A DNA stretch of 64,000 nucleotides from Salipiger mangrovisoli. GTDB lineage: Bacteria; Pseudomonadota; Alphaproteobacteria; Rhodobacterales; Rhodobacteraceae. The stretch spans positions 1 through 64,000 of the forward strand of contig NZ_JADFFK010000010.1 in the NCBI RefSeq assembly GCF_015223355.1, given 5' to 3'. This document shows, piece by piece, positions 46,021-59,813 of this stretch. The notes beneath the pieces are model-generated. The model did no database searches. It saw only the letters and a list, made by a program, of their open reading frames with translations, and was not told the DNA's origin. Position 1 is the first letter of the stretch; every line of letters starts with the position of its first letter. Made by a program: the position numbers and the translations under genes.

Positions 46021-46084
46021 CGGGACCCAAACGCCCGGCGCCCCCCGGTCCTCCCGGAGGGCGCCTCGACACCTTTGCCGGTGG

Positions 46085-46873
46085 TCAGCCCGCCTGCGTC
46101 ACGGCCCGCTTGGTCAGCACGCCGATCAGATGCGCGCGGTAGGCCGCCGAGCCGTGCAGGTCGGTCATCAGCCCGTCGGCTCCGACCGCCAGCCCGTCCA
46201 GCGCCGCCGCCGAGAAATCGCCCGAGAGCGCGGCCTCGGCCTCGGTCCAGCGGAACACGCCGTCTTCCGAGGCGCCGGTGACCGCCACGCGCACGCCGTC
46301 AGCGAACTTGGCGACGAACACCCCGACCAGCGCGAAGCGCGAGGCGGGCTGCTCGAACTTGATGTAGGCGGCCTTCTCGGGGATCCGGAATTTCACCGCG
46401 GTGATGATCTCGCCGTCCTCAAGCGCCGTGGTGAACAGCCCCTCGAAGAAGTCATCCGCCGCGATCTCGCGATTGCTCGTGACGATCGTCGCCCCGGAGG
46501 CCAGCGCCGCCGCCGGGTAGCAGGCCGCCGGATCGTTGTTGGCAAGGCTGCCGCCGACCGTGCCCCGGCTGCGCACCGCCGGATCACCGATATTGCCCGC
46601 GAGCGCCGCCAGCGCCGGATAGCTGGCCGCCACGTCCCGCGCCACGGTGCCATGCGGCGTACCGCCGCCGATGGTCACCGCGCCGCCCGAGCTCGACACG
46701 CCCTTGATCTCGTCGATCGAGGCAAGGCTCACCAGCACCGCGGGCGCCGCCAGCCGCTGCTTCAGCGAGGGGATCAGCGTTTGCCCGCCCCCGAGCGCCT
46801 GGGCCTCTTCCTCGCCGAGAGCACTTACCGCATCGGCCACGCTCTTCGGTCTTACGATCTCGAAGCTGTACAT
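46085..46873 (-). CDS. Molybdenum hydroxylase FAD subunit (CoxM-like)
   Basis: The medium, FAD-binding subunit of a CODH/xanthine dehydrogenase-type enzyme; it passes electrons from the Fe-S subunit to the acceptor. The 262-residue protein has the family FAD loops ALGGGQTLIPSLKQRLA (about 26-42), IGGGTPHGTVARD (about 68-80) and the conserved GTVGGSLANNDPAACYPAA (about 104-122). The gene is the last of the leftward L-M set, 115 bases after the large-subunit stop, with a short repeat between. Confidence 0.9.
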   Translation of the reverse strand: MYSFEIVRPKSVADAVSALGEEEAQALGGGQTLIPSLKQRLAAPAVLVSLASIDEIKGVSSSGGAVTIGGGTPHGTVARDVAASYPALAALAGNIGDPAVRSRGTVGGSLANNDPAACYPAAALASGATIVTSNREIAADDFFEGLFTTALEDGEIITAVKFRIPEKAAYIKFEQPASRFALVGVFVAKFADGVRVAVTGASEDGVFRWTEAEAALSGDFSAAALDGLAVGADGLMTDLHGSAAYRAHLIGVLTKRAVTQAG

Positions 46874-46988
46874 CTTCTTCCTCCTGGCGAAGGGCGAGCG
46901 GCCTCGCGCGGCGGCTCAACCCTTTCATCTTTCTCCAAATACTCACCTTCCCCGGCGCAAGATGCAAGCACCTCGGCCGGGGAAAGGC

Positions 46989-49349
46989 TCATCCCTGCAT
47001 GGCTTGCCAGACGCGGTGCGGCGAGACCGGCATGTCGATATGCGCCACGTCGTGCCCGGCATGGTTCAAGGCATCGAGCACCGCGTTCACCACCGCCGGG
47101 GGCGAGCCGATCGCCCCGGCCTCGCCGCAGCCCTTCACCCCAAGCGGGTTGTGGGTGCAGGGCGTGGCGCAGCTGTGGTCGACCTTGTAGAACGGCACAT
47201 CCGAGGCACGCGGCATGGCATAGTCCATGTAGCTGGCCGAGAGCAGCTGGCCGTCCGCGTCGTAGACGCAGGTCTCCAGCAGCGCCTGGCCAATGCCCTG
47301 CGCCAGCCCGCCGTGCACCTGCCCCTCGACGATCATCGGATTGACCACGTTGCCGAAATCATCGGCGGCGGCGAAGCGCTCGATGGTGACCTTGCCGGTC
47401 TCGGGATCGACCTCTACCTCGCAGGCATAGGCGCCGGCGGGATAGGTGAAGTTGGCCGGATCGTAGAACGCCGTCTCCTCCAGCCCCGGCTCGATCTCGG
47501 TGAGCGGGTAGTTGTGCGGCACGTAGGCGGCGAGCGTCACATCGCCCCAGGCCACCGACTTGTCGGTGCCCGCGACGGTGAACATGCCGTCCTTCAGCTC
47601 GATGTCACCCGCCGAGGCCTCCATCAGGTGGGCCGCGATCTTCTTGGCCTTGTTGATGATCTTCTCGGTGGCGCGGACCATGGCAGAGCCGCAGACCGCA
47701 AGCGAGCGCGAACCGTAGGTGCCCATGCCGAAGGGGATTTTCGAGGTGTCGCCGTGGACGATCTCGATCATGCTCTCGTCGATGCCGAGCATGTCGGCCA
47801 CCACCTGCGGGAAGGCGGTCTCATGCCCCTGCCCGTGGCTGTGCGCGCCGACCATGACCGAGATCGAGCCGGTGGCGTTCACCCGCACGGTCGCGGCATC
47901 GTAGAGCCCCGCACGCGCCCCGAGCTGTCCCACGAGGTTCGACGGCGCGATGCCGCAGGCCTCGATGTAGCAGTTGACGCCAAATCCGCGCAGCTTGCCC
48001 TTGGCCTCGCTCTCGGCCCGCCGCGCCGCGAAGCCGGGGATGTCGATCATCTCTTCCAGCTTGTCCATCGTCGCGACGTAGTTGCCGGTGTCGTATTCCA
48101 CCGCCACCGGGGTCGCATAGGGGAAGCTGTCGATGAAGTTCTGACGCCGCAGCTTGATCGGATCGACACCCAGTTCCCGCGCCGCCTTGTCGACCAGCCG
48201 CTCGAGCTGGAAGGTCGCCTCGGGCCGGCCCGCACCGCGGTAGGCATCGACCGGCACGGTGTTGGTGAACACCGCCTTGACGTTCACCTGGATCGCCGGG
48301 GTCTTGTAGTTGCCGGCCATCAGCGTGCCGTGCAGCCAGGTCGGCACCGAGCTGGCGAAGGTCGAGAGGTACGCCCCCATGTTTGCCAGCGTGTCGGTGC
48401 GCAGGCCGATGAAGTTGTTGTCCGCGTCCAGCGCCAGCTCGATCTTCGTGACGTGATCCCGGCCATGGGCGTCGGACATGAAGGCCTCGGAGCGGGTCGA
48501 GGTCCACTTGACGGGCCGGTTGATCTGCCGCGCGGCGAAGGTGACGAAGGCCTCTTCGGCGTAGTGGAAGATCTTCGTGCCGAAGCCGCCGCCCACGTCC
48601 GGCGCGACCACCCGCAGCTTGTGCTCGGGGATGCCGAGCACGAAGGCGCCCATCAGCAGGCGGATCACATGCGGGTTCTGCGAGGTGGTGTAGAGCGTGC
48701 TCTCGTCACCCGCGCGGGCATATTCCGCCAGCGCGACGCGCGGCTCCATCGGATTGGCGACAAGGCGGTTGTTCACCAGTTCCAGCGTGGTGACATGCGC
48801 CGCCGAGGCAAAGGCCGCCTCCACCGTCGCCGTGTCCGAGCCGAACTGCCAGTCGTAGCAGAGGTTGCCCGGCAGATCGTCGTGCACCCTGGCCGAGCCG
48901 CCTTCCAGCGCGCCCCGCATGTCGACGACCGCCGGAAGCTCCTCGATCTCGAGCTCGATCGCCTCGGCGGCGTCGCGCGCCTGCTCCAGCGTCTCGGCCA
49001 CCACCGCGCAGATCGGCTCGCCCACATGGCGCACCTTGCCCTGCGCCAGCACCGGATGTGGCGGCTCCTGCATCGGATCGCCGTTCTTGTCGGTGACCTG
49101 CCAACCGCAGGGCAGCCCGCCGATACCCTCGAAATCCTTGCCGGTGAAGATCCGCACCACGCCCGGCATGGCCTCGGCGGCGCTGGTGTCGATGCTGGTG
49201 ATCTTGCCATGCGCCACGTCCGAGCGCAGGAAGTGGCAGTAGGTCTGCCCGTAGACGTTGATGTCGTCGGTATACTTGCCGGCCCCGGTCAGGAAGCGCA
49301 CGTCCTCGCGCCGCTTCTGGGCCGCTCCGATGCCATGATCCTTCGGCAT
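46989..49349 (-). CDS. Form II CoxL-type molybdenum hydroxylase large subunit
   Basis: The 786-residue catalytic subunit that holds the molybdopterin cytosine dinucleotide cofactor. The active-site loop reads AYRGAGR (369-375), the signature of form II (putative) CO dehydrogenases. Proven form I enzymes have AYXCSFR with the Cys that binds copper, so CO oxidation is doubtful here and another substrate is likely. Other features are [20 protein letters not shown] (about 247-266), [16 protein letters not shown] (about 505-520) and the catalytic Glu in [15 protein letters not shown] near the C-terminus. ATG 49349 follows GAGGAGAA; ATG 49367 would add six residues. Confidence 0.9.
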   Translation of the reverse strand: MPKDHGIGAAQKRREDVRFLTGAGKYTDDINVYGQTYCHFLRSDVAHGKITSIDTSAAEAMPGVVRIFTGKDFEGIGGLPCGWQVTDKNGDPMQEPPHPVLAQGKVRHVGEPICAVVAETLEQARDAAEAIELEIEELPAVVDMRGALEGGSARVHDDLPGNLCYDWQFGSDTATVEAAFASAAHVTTLELVNNRLVANPMEPRVALAEYARAGDESTLYTTSQNPHVIRLLMGAFVLGIPEHKLRVVAPDVGGGFGTKIFHYAEEAFVTFAARQINRPVKWTSTRSEAFMSDAHGRDHVTKIELALDADNNFIGLRTDTLANMGAYLSTFASSVPTWLHGTLMAGNYKTPAIQVNVKAVFTNTVPVDAYRGAGRPEATFQLERLVDKAARELGVDPIKLRRQNFIDSFPYATPVAVEYDTGNYVATMDKLEEMIDIPGFAARRAESEAKGKLRGFGVNCYIEACGIAPSNLVGQLGARAGLYDAATVRVNATGSISVMVGAHSHGQGHETAFPQVVADMLGIDESMIEIVHGDTSKIPFGMGTYGSRSLAVCGSAMVRATEKIINKAKKIAAHLMEASAGDIELKDGMFTVAGTDKSVAWGDVTLAAYVPHNYPLTEIEPGLEETAFYDPANFTYPAGAYACEVEVDPETGKVTIERFAAADDFGNVVNPMIVEGQVHGGLAQGIGQALLETCVYDADGQLLSASYMDYAMPRASDVPFYKVDHSCATPCTHNPLGVKGCGEAGAIGSPPAVVNAVLDALNHAGHDVAHIDMPVSPHRVWQAMQG

Positions 49350-49561
49350 GGGGTTCTCCTCCCTCATATGCCGGCGGGCCAGAACCGTCGCAACGGCCTT
49401 GCACCGCCTTCAACTCTCCACCCGGCCGCCGCCGTGGCCGCCGGTCCTCCCGTCACCGGCGGCGGTCTCCCGTCCACCCCCGGTCGTCAAAGGCGCTGCG
49501 CCGCGCCCTTCCGTGTCCTGCAAATACGCAGAGCCGGACGTCACCTCACGTCCCGCCCGCC

Positions 49562-50047
<486 letters not shown>

Positions 50048-50105
50048 ACGTTCCCTCCCTGGGATGACTGTTCGGTTGTCGGTCGGCCTCACTCTGGCAC
50101 GGGTG

Positions 50106-50636
50106 TCAGCCCGAAACCATCCGTTTGAACCAGCCTTTCTTCTTACCCTCTGCCGCCGCCTCGCCCTCGGCCTCCGGCGCATCTTCGGGCTCTGCGGGTC
50201 CCTCCACCGCGTCCTGGAGGTTGGTGAAGAACTGGTCGGCCATCTTCTTCGCGAACCCGTCGATGATCCGGCTGCCGAGCTGTGCGAGCTTGCCGCCGAC
50301 CTTGGCATCGACGTCGTAGGTCAGCTCGGTGCCGCCCTCGACCTCCTTGAAGCTGACATTCGCCCCGCCCTTGGCAAAGCCCGCCGCGCCGCCCTTGCCC
50401 TCGCCCGAAAGCGTCACCGTCTCGGGCTCGGCCATGTTCGACAGGGTCACCATCCCCTTGAAGGTGGCCTTCACCGGGCCGACCTTCTGCACCACGGTGG
50501 CCTCGAAGCCCTCTTCGGCGGTGCCGGTCAGTTCGGTGCAGCCGGGCACGCAGGCCTTCAGCACCTCGGGGTTCAGGATCGCGGCCCAGACCACCTCGCG
50601 CGGGGCCTTGATCACGCGGGTATCGCTCATCTGCAT
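50106..50636 (-). CDS. CoxG-like SRPBCC family protein
   Basis: A 176-residue protein of the CoxG/SRPBCC (START-like) family that accompanies molybdenum hydroxylases and in CO oxidisers helps anchor the enzyme to the membrane. It has [25 protein letters not shown] at the start (about 9-33), [12 protein letters not shown] (about 52-63) and [21 protein letters not shown] (about 109-129). The C-terminal tail is Glu/Ala-rich and ends [12 protein letters not shown], suitable for binding the membrane surface. It is first in the leftward cluster, 58 bases before the Fe-S subunit. ATG 50630 is an alternative start. Confidence 0.9.
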   Translation of the reverse strand: MQMSDTRVIKAPREVVWAAILNPEVLKACVPGCTELTGTAEEGFEATVVQKVGPVKATFKGMVTLSNMAEPETVTLSGEGKGGAAGFAKGGANVSFKEVEGGTELTYDVDAKVGGKLAQLGSRIIDGFAKKMADQFFTNLQDAVEGPAEPEDAPEAEGEAAAEGKKKGWFKRMVSG

Positions 50637-50909
50637 GGATCTTGTCCTCTCTGCTGGCGCTCGAACCTCCGAGACCGCGGCACCCGGCCCGCTAGGCTCC
50701 GGGGCGCAGCCGATCCTCCTCCATGTCCGCGCGCGACATTGCTTTTCCCTGCGGAGGATTGCGCCTATTTCCAGACTTCGCAACCCCGTATCCGAAGACC
50801 AGTCCCTGGAGGGCCCGAAAGCGGCGGCGGGCGTCGGGGCCGGCGGAGCGGGATCGGGAAGGCGCGAGCCGGTTGAGCGGGCGGACGGTCGGCGGCCCGC
50901 CCGGCCGCC

Positions 50910-51332
50910 TCAGCGCCTCGGCGGGATGGCGTAGGTCAGCGAGGCATGGGCGACCGGAGCGCGGCCACCTTCCGAGTAGAGCAGCACATCGGTCACGCTG
51001 AGGCTGCGCCCCAGCTTCAGCACCCGCGCCTCGGCCAGCAGGTCGCTCCCCGCCTCGGGCTTGCGCATGAAGTCGATCGAGCAATGCGTCGTCACGGTCA
51101 GCGCCTCGCGTCCGATCCGCGCCAGCGTCGCCACATAGGCCGCCACATCCGCCAGCGCGAACATCGACGGCCCCGAGACGGTCCCCCCGGGGCGCAGGTG
51201 CTGATCACCGGTGATCAGCCGCATGACCAGCAGGTCCTCGTCCATGCGGTCGATGGCGAACATCCCCTCGACCTGCGGGAAAACCTCCGACAGGAAGCCG
51301 GTCATCTCCGGAATGGTGAAATGCAGCGCCAT
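50910..51332 (-). CDS. PaaI-like hot-dog fold thioesterase
   Basis: A 140-residue acyl-CoA thioesterase-like protein. LRPGGTVSGPSMFALADVAAYVATLARIG (about 46-74) is the hot-dog helix with the catalytic Asp in ALADVA, and THCSIDFMRKPEAGSDLLAEARVLKLGRSLSVTDV (about 81-115) is the sheet typical of the PaaI/YbgC branch. It diverges from the enoyl-CoA hydratase gene. The CoA substrate is unknown; position next to CoA-related genes suggests fatty or aromatic acyl-CoA turnover. Confidence 0.87.
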   Translation of the reverse strand: MALHFTIPEMTGFLSEVFPQVEGMFAIDRMDEDLLVMRLITGDQHLRPGGTVSGPSMFALADVAAYVATLARIGREALTVTTHCSIDFMRKPEAGSDLLAEARVLKLGRSLSVTDVLLYSEGGRAPVAHASLTYAIPPRR

Positions 51333-51401
51333 GCAACCTCCCGCCTCTTTCGCCCCTCATCTCCGCTGGTTAGGCTGCCCGCTAGGATGGAGGAGGACAA
51401 G

Positions 51402-52187
51402 ATGTCAATTCTGGAACGTCACGACACCGGGCCGGTCGCGCACCTGCGTCTGAACGCCCCCGAGCGGCTCAACCCGCTGTCGGATGCCATGCTGGCCGCG
51501 CTGCAGGCGCAGATCGACGCGCTCGGAGAGGATCAGACGATCCGGGCCGTGGTGATCTCGGGCGCGGGCAAGGCCTTCTGCGCCGGCCACGACCTGCGCG
51601 AGATGCAGGCCGGTCGGCAGGCCGACGACAAGGGCGCCGCCTATTTCGCCGCGCTCTTCGAACGCTGCGCCAAGGTGATGACCGGGCTGACCCGCCTGCC
51701 CCAGCCGGTGATCGCGCAGGTCCATGGCATCGCCGCCGCCGCCGGCTGCCAGCTGGTCGCCAGCTGCGACATGGCGGTCGCCGCCGAGGACGCGCGCCTT
51801 GCCGTCAACGGCGTGAACATCGGCCTTTTCTGCGCGACACCGATGGTTGCCCTGACCCGCAACCTGCCGCGCAAGATGGCTTTCGAAATGCTCACCACCG
51901 GGCGGTTCATCGGTGCTGCCGAGGCGCGGGACCTGGGTCTGGTCAACCGGGTCGTGCCCGCGGCGGAGCTGCCTGCGGCGACCCTGGCGCTGGCGGAAAG
52001 CGCCGCCTCGAAGCTGCCGCAGGCGGTGCGCATCGGCAAGCGGACCTTCTACGCGCAGGCGGAGCTGCCCTTGGACGAGGCCTACCGCCTGGCCGGCCAG
52101 GCGATGGTCGAAAACATGCTCGAGCGCGACACCGACGAGGGGATCTCGGCCTTTCTCGGCAAGCGCAAACCCGACTGGAGCGCCTGA
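51402..52187 (+). CDS. Enoyl-CoA hydratase/isomerase family protein
   Basis: A 261-residue crotonase-fold enzyme. LNPLSDAMLAALQAQIDALG (about 23-42) and the oxyanion segments ISGAGKAFCAGHDLREMQAG (about 54-73) and QVHGIAAAAGCQLVASCDMAVAAEDARL (about 107-134) are clear. The usual second catalytic Glu of hydratases (in a PE-x-G-like site) is not obvious in NGVNIGLFCATP, a pattern seen in ECHDC3-like members with uncertain activity. ATG 51402 follows GGAGGAGG. Confidence 0.88.
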   Translation: MSILERHDTGPVAHLRLNAPERLNPLSDAMLAALQAQIDALGEDQTIRAVVISGAGKAFCAGHDLREMQAGRQADDKGAAYFAALFERCAKVMTGLTRLPQPVIAQVHGIAAAAGCQLVASCDMAVAAEDARLAVNGVNIGLFCATPMVALTRNLPRKMAFEMLTTGRFIGAAEARDLGLVNRVVPAAELPAATLALAESAASKLPQAVRIGKRTFYAQAELPLDEAYRLAGQAMVENMLERDTDEGISAFLGKRKPDWSA

Positions 52188-52290
52188 GCCTGCGGCGGAA
52201 AGCCGCTGATCTTCGTGAGTTTTCCGGAACCGATGCGGCGGACGCGCGCGTTCTCTGCGTATAACTCCGCACCACGTCAAGGAGAGCAGC

Positions 52291-52668
52291 ATGTTGCGTA
52301 CCCTCACTTTCGCGGCCCTGTCGGCCGCCGTCCTCGTTTCCCCCATGGCGGCCAGCGCCGGCAACAACGGCTGCCCTCCGGGCCTGGCCAAGAAGAACGC
52401 GGCCTGCATGCCGCCGGGCCAGTACAAGAAGCTCGACCAGCGTCACCACGACCGCGACCATGATCGCGACCGGGATGAGGTGCACTACCATCGCTATGAC
52501 CGAGGCGAGCGCATCCGCGACAACTACATCGTCATCCGCGATCCGGGCCGCTACCAGCTCGATCCGCGCCGCACTTATTACAACGTCGATGACTACGTCT
52601 ACCGCGTCGACCCGGACACCGGGGCGGTGCTCGACATCATCGGCGGCATCGCGCAGCTGGCGAGGTAA
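52291..52668 (+). CDS. Exported His/Asp/Arg-rich protein, RcnB-like
   Basis: A 125-residue secreted protein with signal peptide (about 1-23, AALSAAVLVSPMAASA). The mature start CPPGLAKKNAACMPPGQYKK holds two Cys-Pro-Pro-Gly type elements, followed by a run rich in His, Asp and Arg (about 50-72, HHDRDHDRDRDEVHYHRYDR) that could bind metal. A C-terminal region, RYQLDPRRTYYNVDDYVYRVD, ends near a hydrophobic IIGGIAQLA. It resembles the RcnB/YcfR-type small periplasmic proteins; function is not known. A bidirectional terminator follows. Confidence 0.75.
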   Translation: MLRTLTFAALSAAVLVSPMAASAGNNGCPPGLAKKNAACMPPGQYKKLDQRHHDRDHDRDRDEVHYHRYDRGERIRDNYIVIRDPGRYQLDPRRTYYNVDDYVYRVDPDTGAVLDIIGGIAQLAR

Positions 52669-52675
52669 CCCGCAC

Positions 52676-52728
52676 CGGGGGGCTCTGCCCCCCGCACCCC
52701 CCGGGATATTTTCAACCTAGAAGAAAAG
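52676..52728 (+). repeat. G-rich/C-rich hairpin plus GATATTT/AGAAGAA tail, copy 4
   Basis: GGGGGGC-TCT-GCCCCCC at 52676-52692, then CACCCCCCGGGATATTT and TCAACCTAGAAGAAAAGG. It begins eight bases after the stop of the RcnB-like gene, in its sense direction, like the other three copies. Confidence 0.78.
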
Positions 52729-52770
52729 GGGACCGGCGCTCATGCGAGCGACCGGTCCTTCTTCTCTTTT
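52728..52770. terminator. Bidirectional terminator between the RcnB-like gene and uvrA
   Basis: Outer stem GGACCGG/CCGGTCC (52730-52736 with 52752-52758), inner stem with CGCTC/GAGCG, T-rich on the right (TTCTTCTCTTTT) and A-rich on the left, so it can end both convergent genes. Confidence 0.8.
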
Positions 52771-52811
52771 AAAATACGCATCACCCCGCCCAGGACGGCG
52801 GCGCTGCGCCG

Positions 52812-55688
<2,877 letters not shown>

Positions 55689-55754
55689 GAGACCCTCGGG
55701 AAAGGAACGCCCCTACACATAGGCGAAACGCCCCGGATCGCAATGGGTAAATGA

Positions 55755-55769
55755 GAACTTAAGCGGAAC
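55755..55769 (-). promoter_or_regulatory. LexA (SOS) box of uvrA
   Basis: GAACTTAAGCGGAAC is a perfect GAAC-N7-GAAC, the form known for LexA sites upstream of recA and uvrA in Rhodobacter-type bacteria. It lies 67 bases before the uvrA start. Same class as the box at 6522-6536. Confidence 0.85.
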
Positions 55770-55823
55770 ATGCAGGGCGGGAATGCGCCTTTGCATCCTA
55801 TCGAGTCTGCGCGCGGGTGTGGA

Positions 55824-55869
55824 GCAACTCTCTTCGAAGAGAGTTGCAAAAGCCTTCGAAGGCTTTTGC
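55824..55869 (-). repeat. 46-bp double palindrome, copy 2
   Basis: Two perfect 24-base palindromes sharing a GC: half-site GCAACTCTCTTC (55824-55847) and half-site GCAAAAGCCTTC (55846-55869). The element ends five bases past the aglK stop. In the sense direction of aglK the CCTTC-type unit comes first, as in copies 1 and 3. Confidence 0.85.
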
Positions 55870-55874
55870 GGTGC

Positions 55875-56966
55875 TCAACGGTAGCGCAGGGAGATGCCGT
55901 CCGCGAAGAGATGTACCTTCGCGGGCTCGGCGTTCAGCCCGACCTCCGTGCCGCGCAAGCCCTTGTGGATGCCGGGAAGCTTGGCGATCAGCGCCTCCTT
56001 GCAGCCGGGCTGCGGCTCGAAGTGCAGCAGGGTCACCTCCCCGAGCGCCTCGGTCAGCGCGACCTTGCCGGTGAACACCGGCCGGCCCGAGGCGACGGTG
56101 AAATCCTCCGGGCGGATGCCCACGTTGACCCGCAGCCCCATGTCCGCATCGCGGGTGGGCACATCCGAGACGGCGGTGCCGCCGGTCTGCAGTGTCACGG
56201 TGGTCTGCGGCCCGGTGCCGGTCACCTCGCCCGCCAGCATGTTCATCGCCGGGGAGCCGATGAACTGCGCGACGAACTCGCTGTTCGGGGTCTCGTAGAG
56301 CTCGAGCGGCGATCCGACCTGCGCGATGCCCTTGTTGGCCAGCACGACGATGCGGTCTGCCAGCGTCATCGCCTCGACCTGGTCGTGGGTGACGTAGATC
56401 ATCGTGCGGTCGGGAAGCTTTTCCTTCAGCTGGGCGATCTCGATCCGGGTCGCCACGCGCAGCGCCGCGTCGAGGTTCGACAGTGGCTCGTCGAAAAGGA
56501 ACACCTTGGGGTCGCGCACGATGGCGCGGCCGATGGCGACACGCTGGCGCTGCCCGCCCGAGAGCGCCTTGGGCAGGCGGTCGAGATAGGGCTCAAGCTG
56601 CAGCATCTTCGCGGCGCGCTCGACCGAGGCGGCGATCTCCTCCTTGCTCTTCTTGGCGATCTGCAAGGCGAAGGACATGTTGTCGCGCACGGTCATGTGC
56701 GGGTAGAGCGCGTAGCTCTGGAACACCATGGCGATGCCGCGCTGCGCGGGCGGCACGTCATTGACCACCTGCCCGTCGATCTCCAGCGTGCCGCCGCTGA
56801 TCCGCTCGAGCCCGGCGATCATCCGCAGCAGCGTGGACTTGCCGCAGCCCGAGGGGCCGACGAAGACGATGAGCTCGCCTGCGGTGACGTCGAGGTCGAT
56901 GTTCTTCAGCACCTCGACGGTGCCGCCGTAGACTTTGCCGACATCGGTGAGTTTCAGGTCTGCCAT
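55875..56966 (-). CDS. aglK: Alpha-glucoside ABC transporter ATP-binding protein
   Basis: The 363-residue ATPase of a CUT1 sugar importer (MalK/UgpC family). Walker A is GPSGCGKSTLL (about 38-48), the Q-loop is MVFQSYALYPHMTV, the signature is LSGGQRQRVAIGRAIVRDPKVFLFDEPLSNLDAALR (about 135-170) with Walker B, and the H-loop is IYVTHDQVEAMT. A C-terminal TOBE-type regulatory domain follows from about residue 240 (VGIRPEDFTV). It is the last gene of aglE-F-G-A-K and ends at a double palindrome. In Sinorhizobium this operon imports sucrose, maltose and trehalose. Confidence 0.94.
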   Translation of the reverse strand: MADLKLTDVGKVYGGTVEVLKNIDLDVTAGELIVFVGPSGCGKSTLLRMIAGLERISGGTLEIDGQVVNDVPPAQRGIAMVFQSYALYPHMTVRDNMSFALQIAKKSKEEIAASVERAAKMLQLEPYLDRLPKALSGGQRQRVAIGRAIVRDPKVFLFDEPLSNLDAALRVATRIEIAQLKEKLPDRTMIYVTHDQVEAMTLADRIVVLANKGIAQVGSPLELYETPNSEFVAQFIGSPAMNMLAGEVTGTGPQTTVTLQTGGTAVSDVPTRDADMGLRVNVGIRPEDFTVASGRPVFTGKVALTEALGEVTLLHFEPQPGCKEALIAKLPGIHKGLRGTEVGLNAEPAKVHLFADGISLRYR

Positions 56967-57000
56967 CGTCTCCGCTCCCCCTATCCTTCCTGTTTGCCGA

Positions 57001-58644
<1,644 letters not shown>

Positions 58645-58660
58645 CAGACTGTTCTTTCGA

Positions 58661-59800
58661 TCACTTCACGGAGCCTGCCAGCAGGCCGCGTACTAGGTAT
58701 TTCTGCATGGCGAAGAAAACCACCAGCGGCACGACGATGGACACGAAGGCCGAGGTTGCAAGGATCTCCCATTGCCCCCCGCGCGAGCCCATCAGGTTGA
58801 CCAGCCGGGCGGTCAGCACCAGCCGGTCGTCGTCGGTACCGAGGAAGACCAAGGCCACCAGCAGGTCGTTCCAGGTCCACAGGAACTGGAAGATCGCGAA
58901 GCTCGCCAGCGCCGGGAACGAGAGCGGCAGCACGATCTTGGTGAAAATCTGGAAGTCCGAGGCGCCATCGACCCGCGCGTTCTCGATGATGTCCTTGGGC
59001 AGGCCGACCATGTAGTTGCGCAGAAGGTAGATGGCGAGCGGCAGGCCGAAGCCGGTGTGCGCCAGCCAGACCCCGAGATAGCCCTTGCCGATGCCGATCG
59101 CGTTGTGCAGCTGCAAGAGCGGGATGAGCGCCAGCTGCAGCGGCACCACCAGCAGGGCCACCACCCCGGCGATCAGCAGCGCGCGGCCGGGGAATTCCAT
59201 CCACGCGAGCGCATAGGCGGCGAAGGCGGCGACGAGGATCGGGATCACCGTCGCCGGGATCGCCACGGTCAGCGTGTTGAGGAAGGCCTGTCCGACCCCC
59301 GCCCCGGCGGTCGTGCCGAAGAGGACGTTGGAATAGTTCTCCAACGTGAACTCCGGCGGTGTGGTCGCCGTGGCAAAGACCCGTGGCAGGCGGCTGCCCT
59401 CGAAGCTCGCGGGGCCGCTCAGCCGGAACGCGCCTGTCTCGTCCACGGTCAGCTGCACGCCATCCTTCAACTCGGCAACCGCGCCGGGCTCGTAGGCCTC
59501 GGGTTCGCGCGACGAGGTGCCCCAGGCCGAGAGCCTGGTTTCGGCGGTGCCGAAAAGCGTGCCGTCGATGATGTAAAGACCGTCCTGCTGCTGCTCCTCG
59601 CCCTCGATGCGGATCGCCGGCAATTGGCCCTTCTGCGCCGAGAAGGCCGACCACCAGCCCGAGTTGCTGATCTGCTCGGCGGTCCGGAAGGACGACACCA
59701 GCAGGCCGACCGTCGGGAAGAGCCAGAGCGCGACCAGCAGCGCCACCGAGAGGTGCACCGCCCAGGTGAGCGTGGATTTCTGTCCTGCCATGCCTTCCAT
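58661..59800 (-). CDS. aglG: Alpha-glucoside ABC transporter permease
   Basis: A 379-residue CUT1 permease (MalG type). Helix 1 (about 13-34) is followed by an unusually long periplasmic loop (about 42-170, with a beta-rich GTLFGTAETRLSAWGTSSREPE). The core then has TLTVAIPATVIPILVAAFAAYALAWMEFPGRALL and the EAA loop, here NARVDGASDFQIFTKIVLPLSFPAL (about 285-309), which contacts the ATPase. The start is ATG 59800 or 59791; both have acceptable ribosome sites. It starts 13 bases after aglF. Confidence 0.92.
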   Translation of the reverse strand: MEGMAGQKSTLTWAVHLSVALLVALWLFPTVGLLVSSFRTAEQISNSGWWSAFSAQKGQLPAIRIEGEEQQQDGLYIIDGTLFGTAETRLSAWGTSSREPEAYEPGAVAELKDGVQLTVDETGAFRLSGPASFEGSRLPRVFATATTPPEFTLENYSNVLFGTTAGAGVGQAFLNTLTVAIPATVIPILVAAFAAYALAWMEFPGRALLIAGVVALLVVPLQLALIPLLQLHNAIGIGKGYLGVWLAHTGFGLPLAIYLLRNYMVGLPKDIIENARVDGASDFQIFTKIVLPLSFPALASFAIFQFLWTWNDLLVALVFLGTDDDRLVLTARLVNLMGSRGGQWEILATSAFVSIVVPLVVFFAMQKYLVRGLLAGSVK

Positions 59801-59813
59801 GTTCCGCCCTCCC

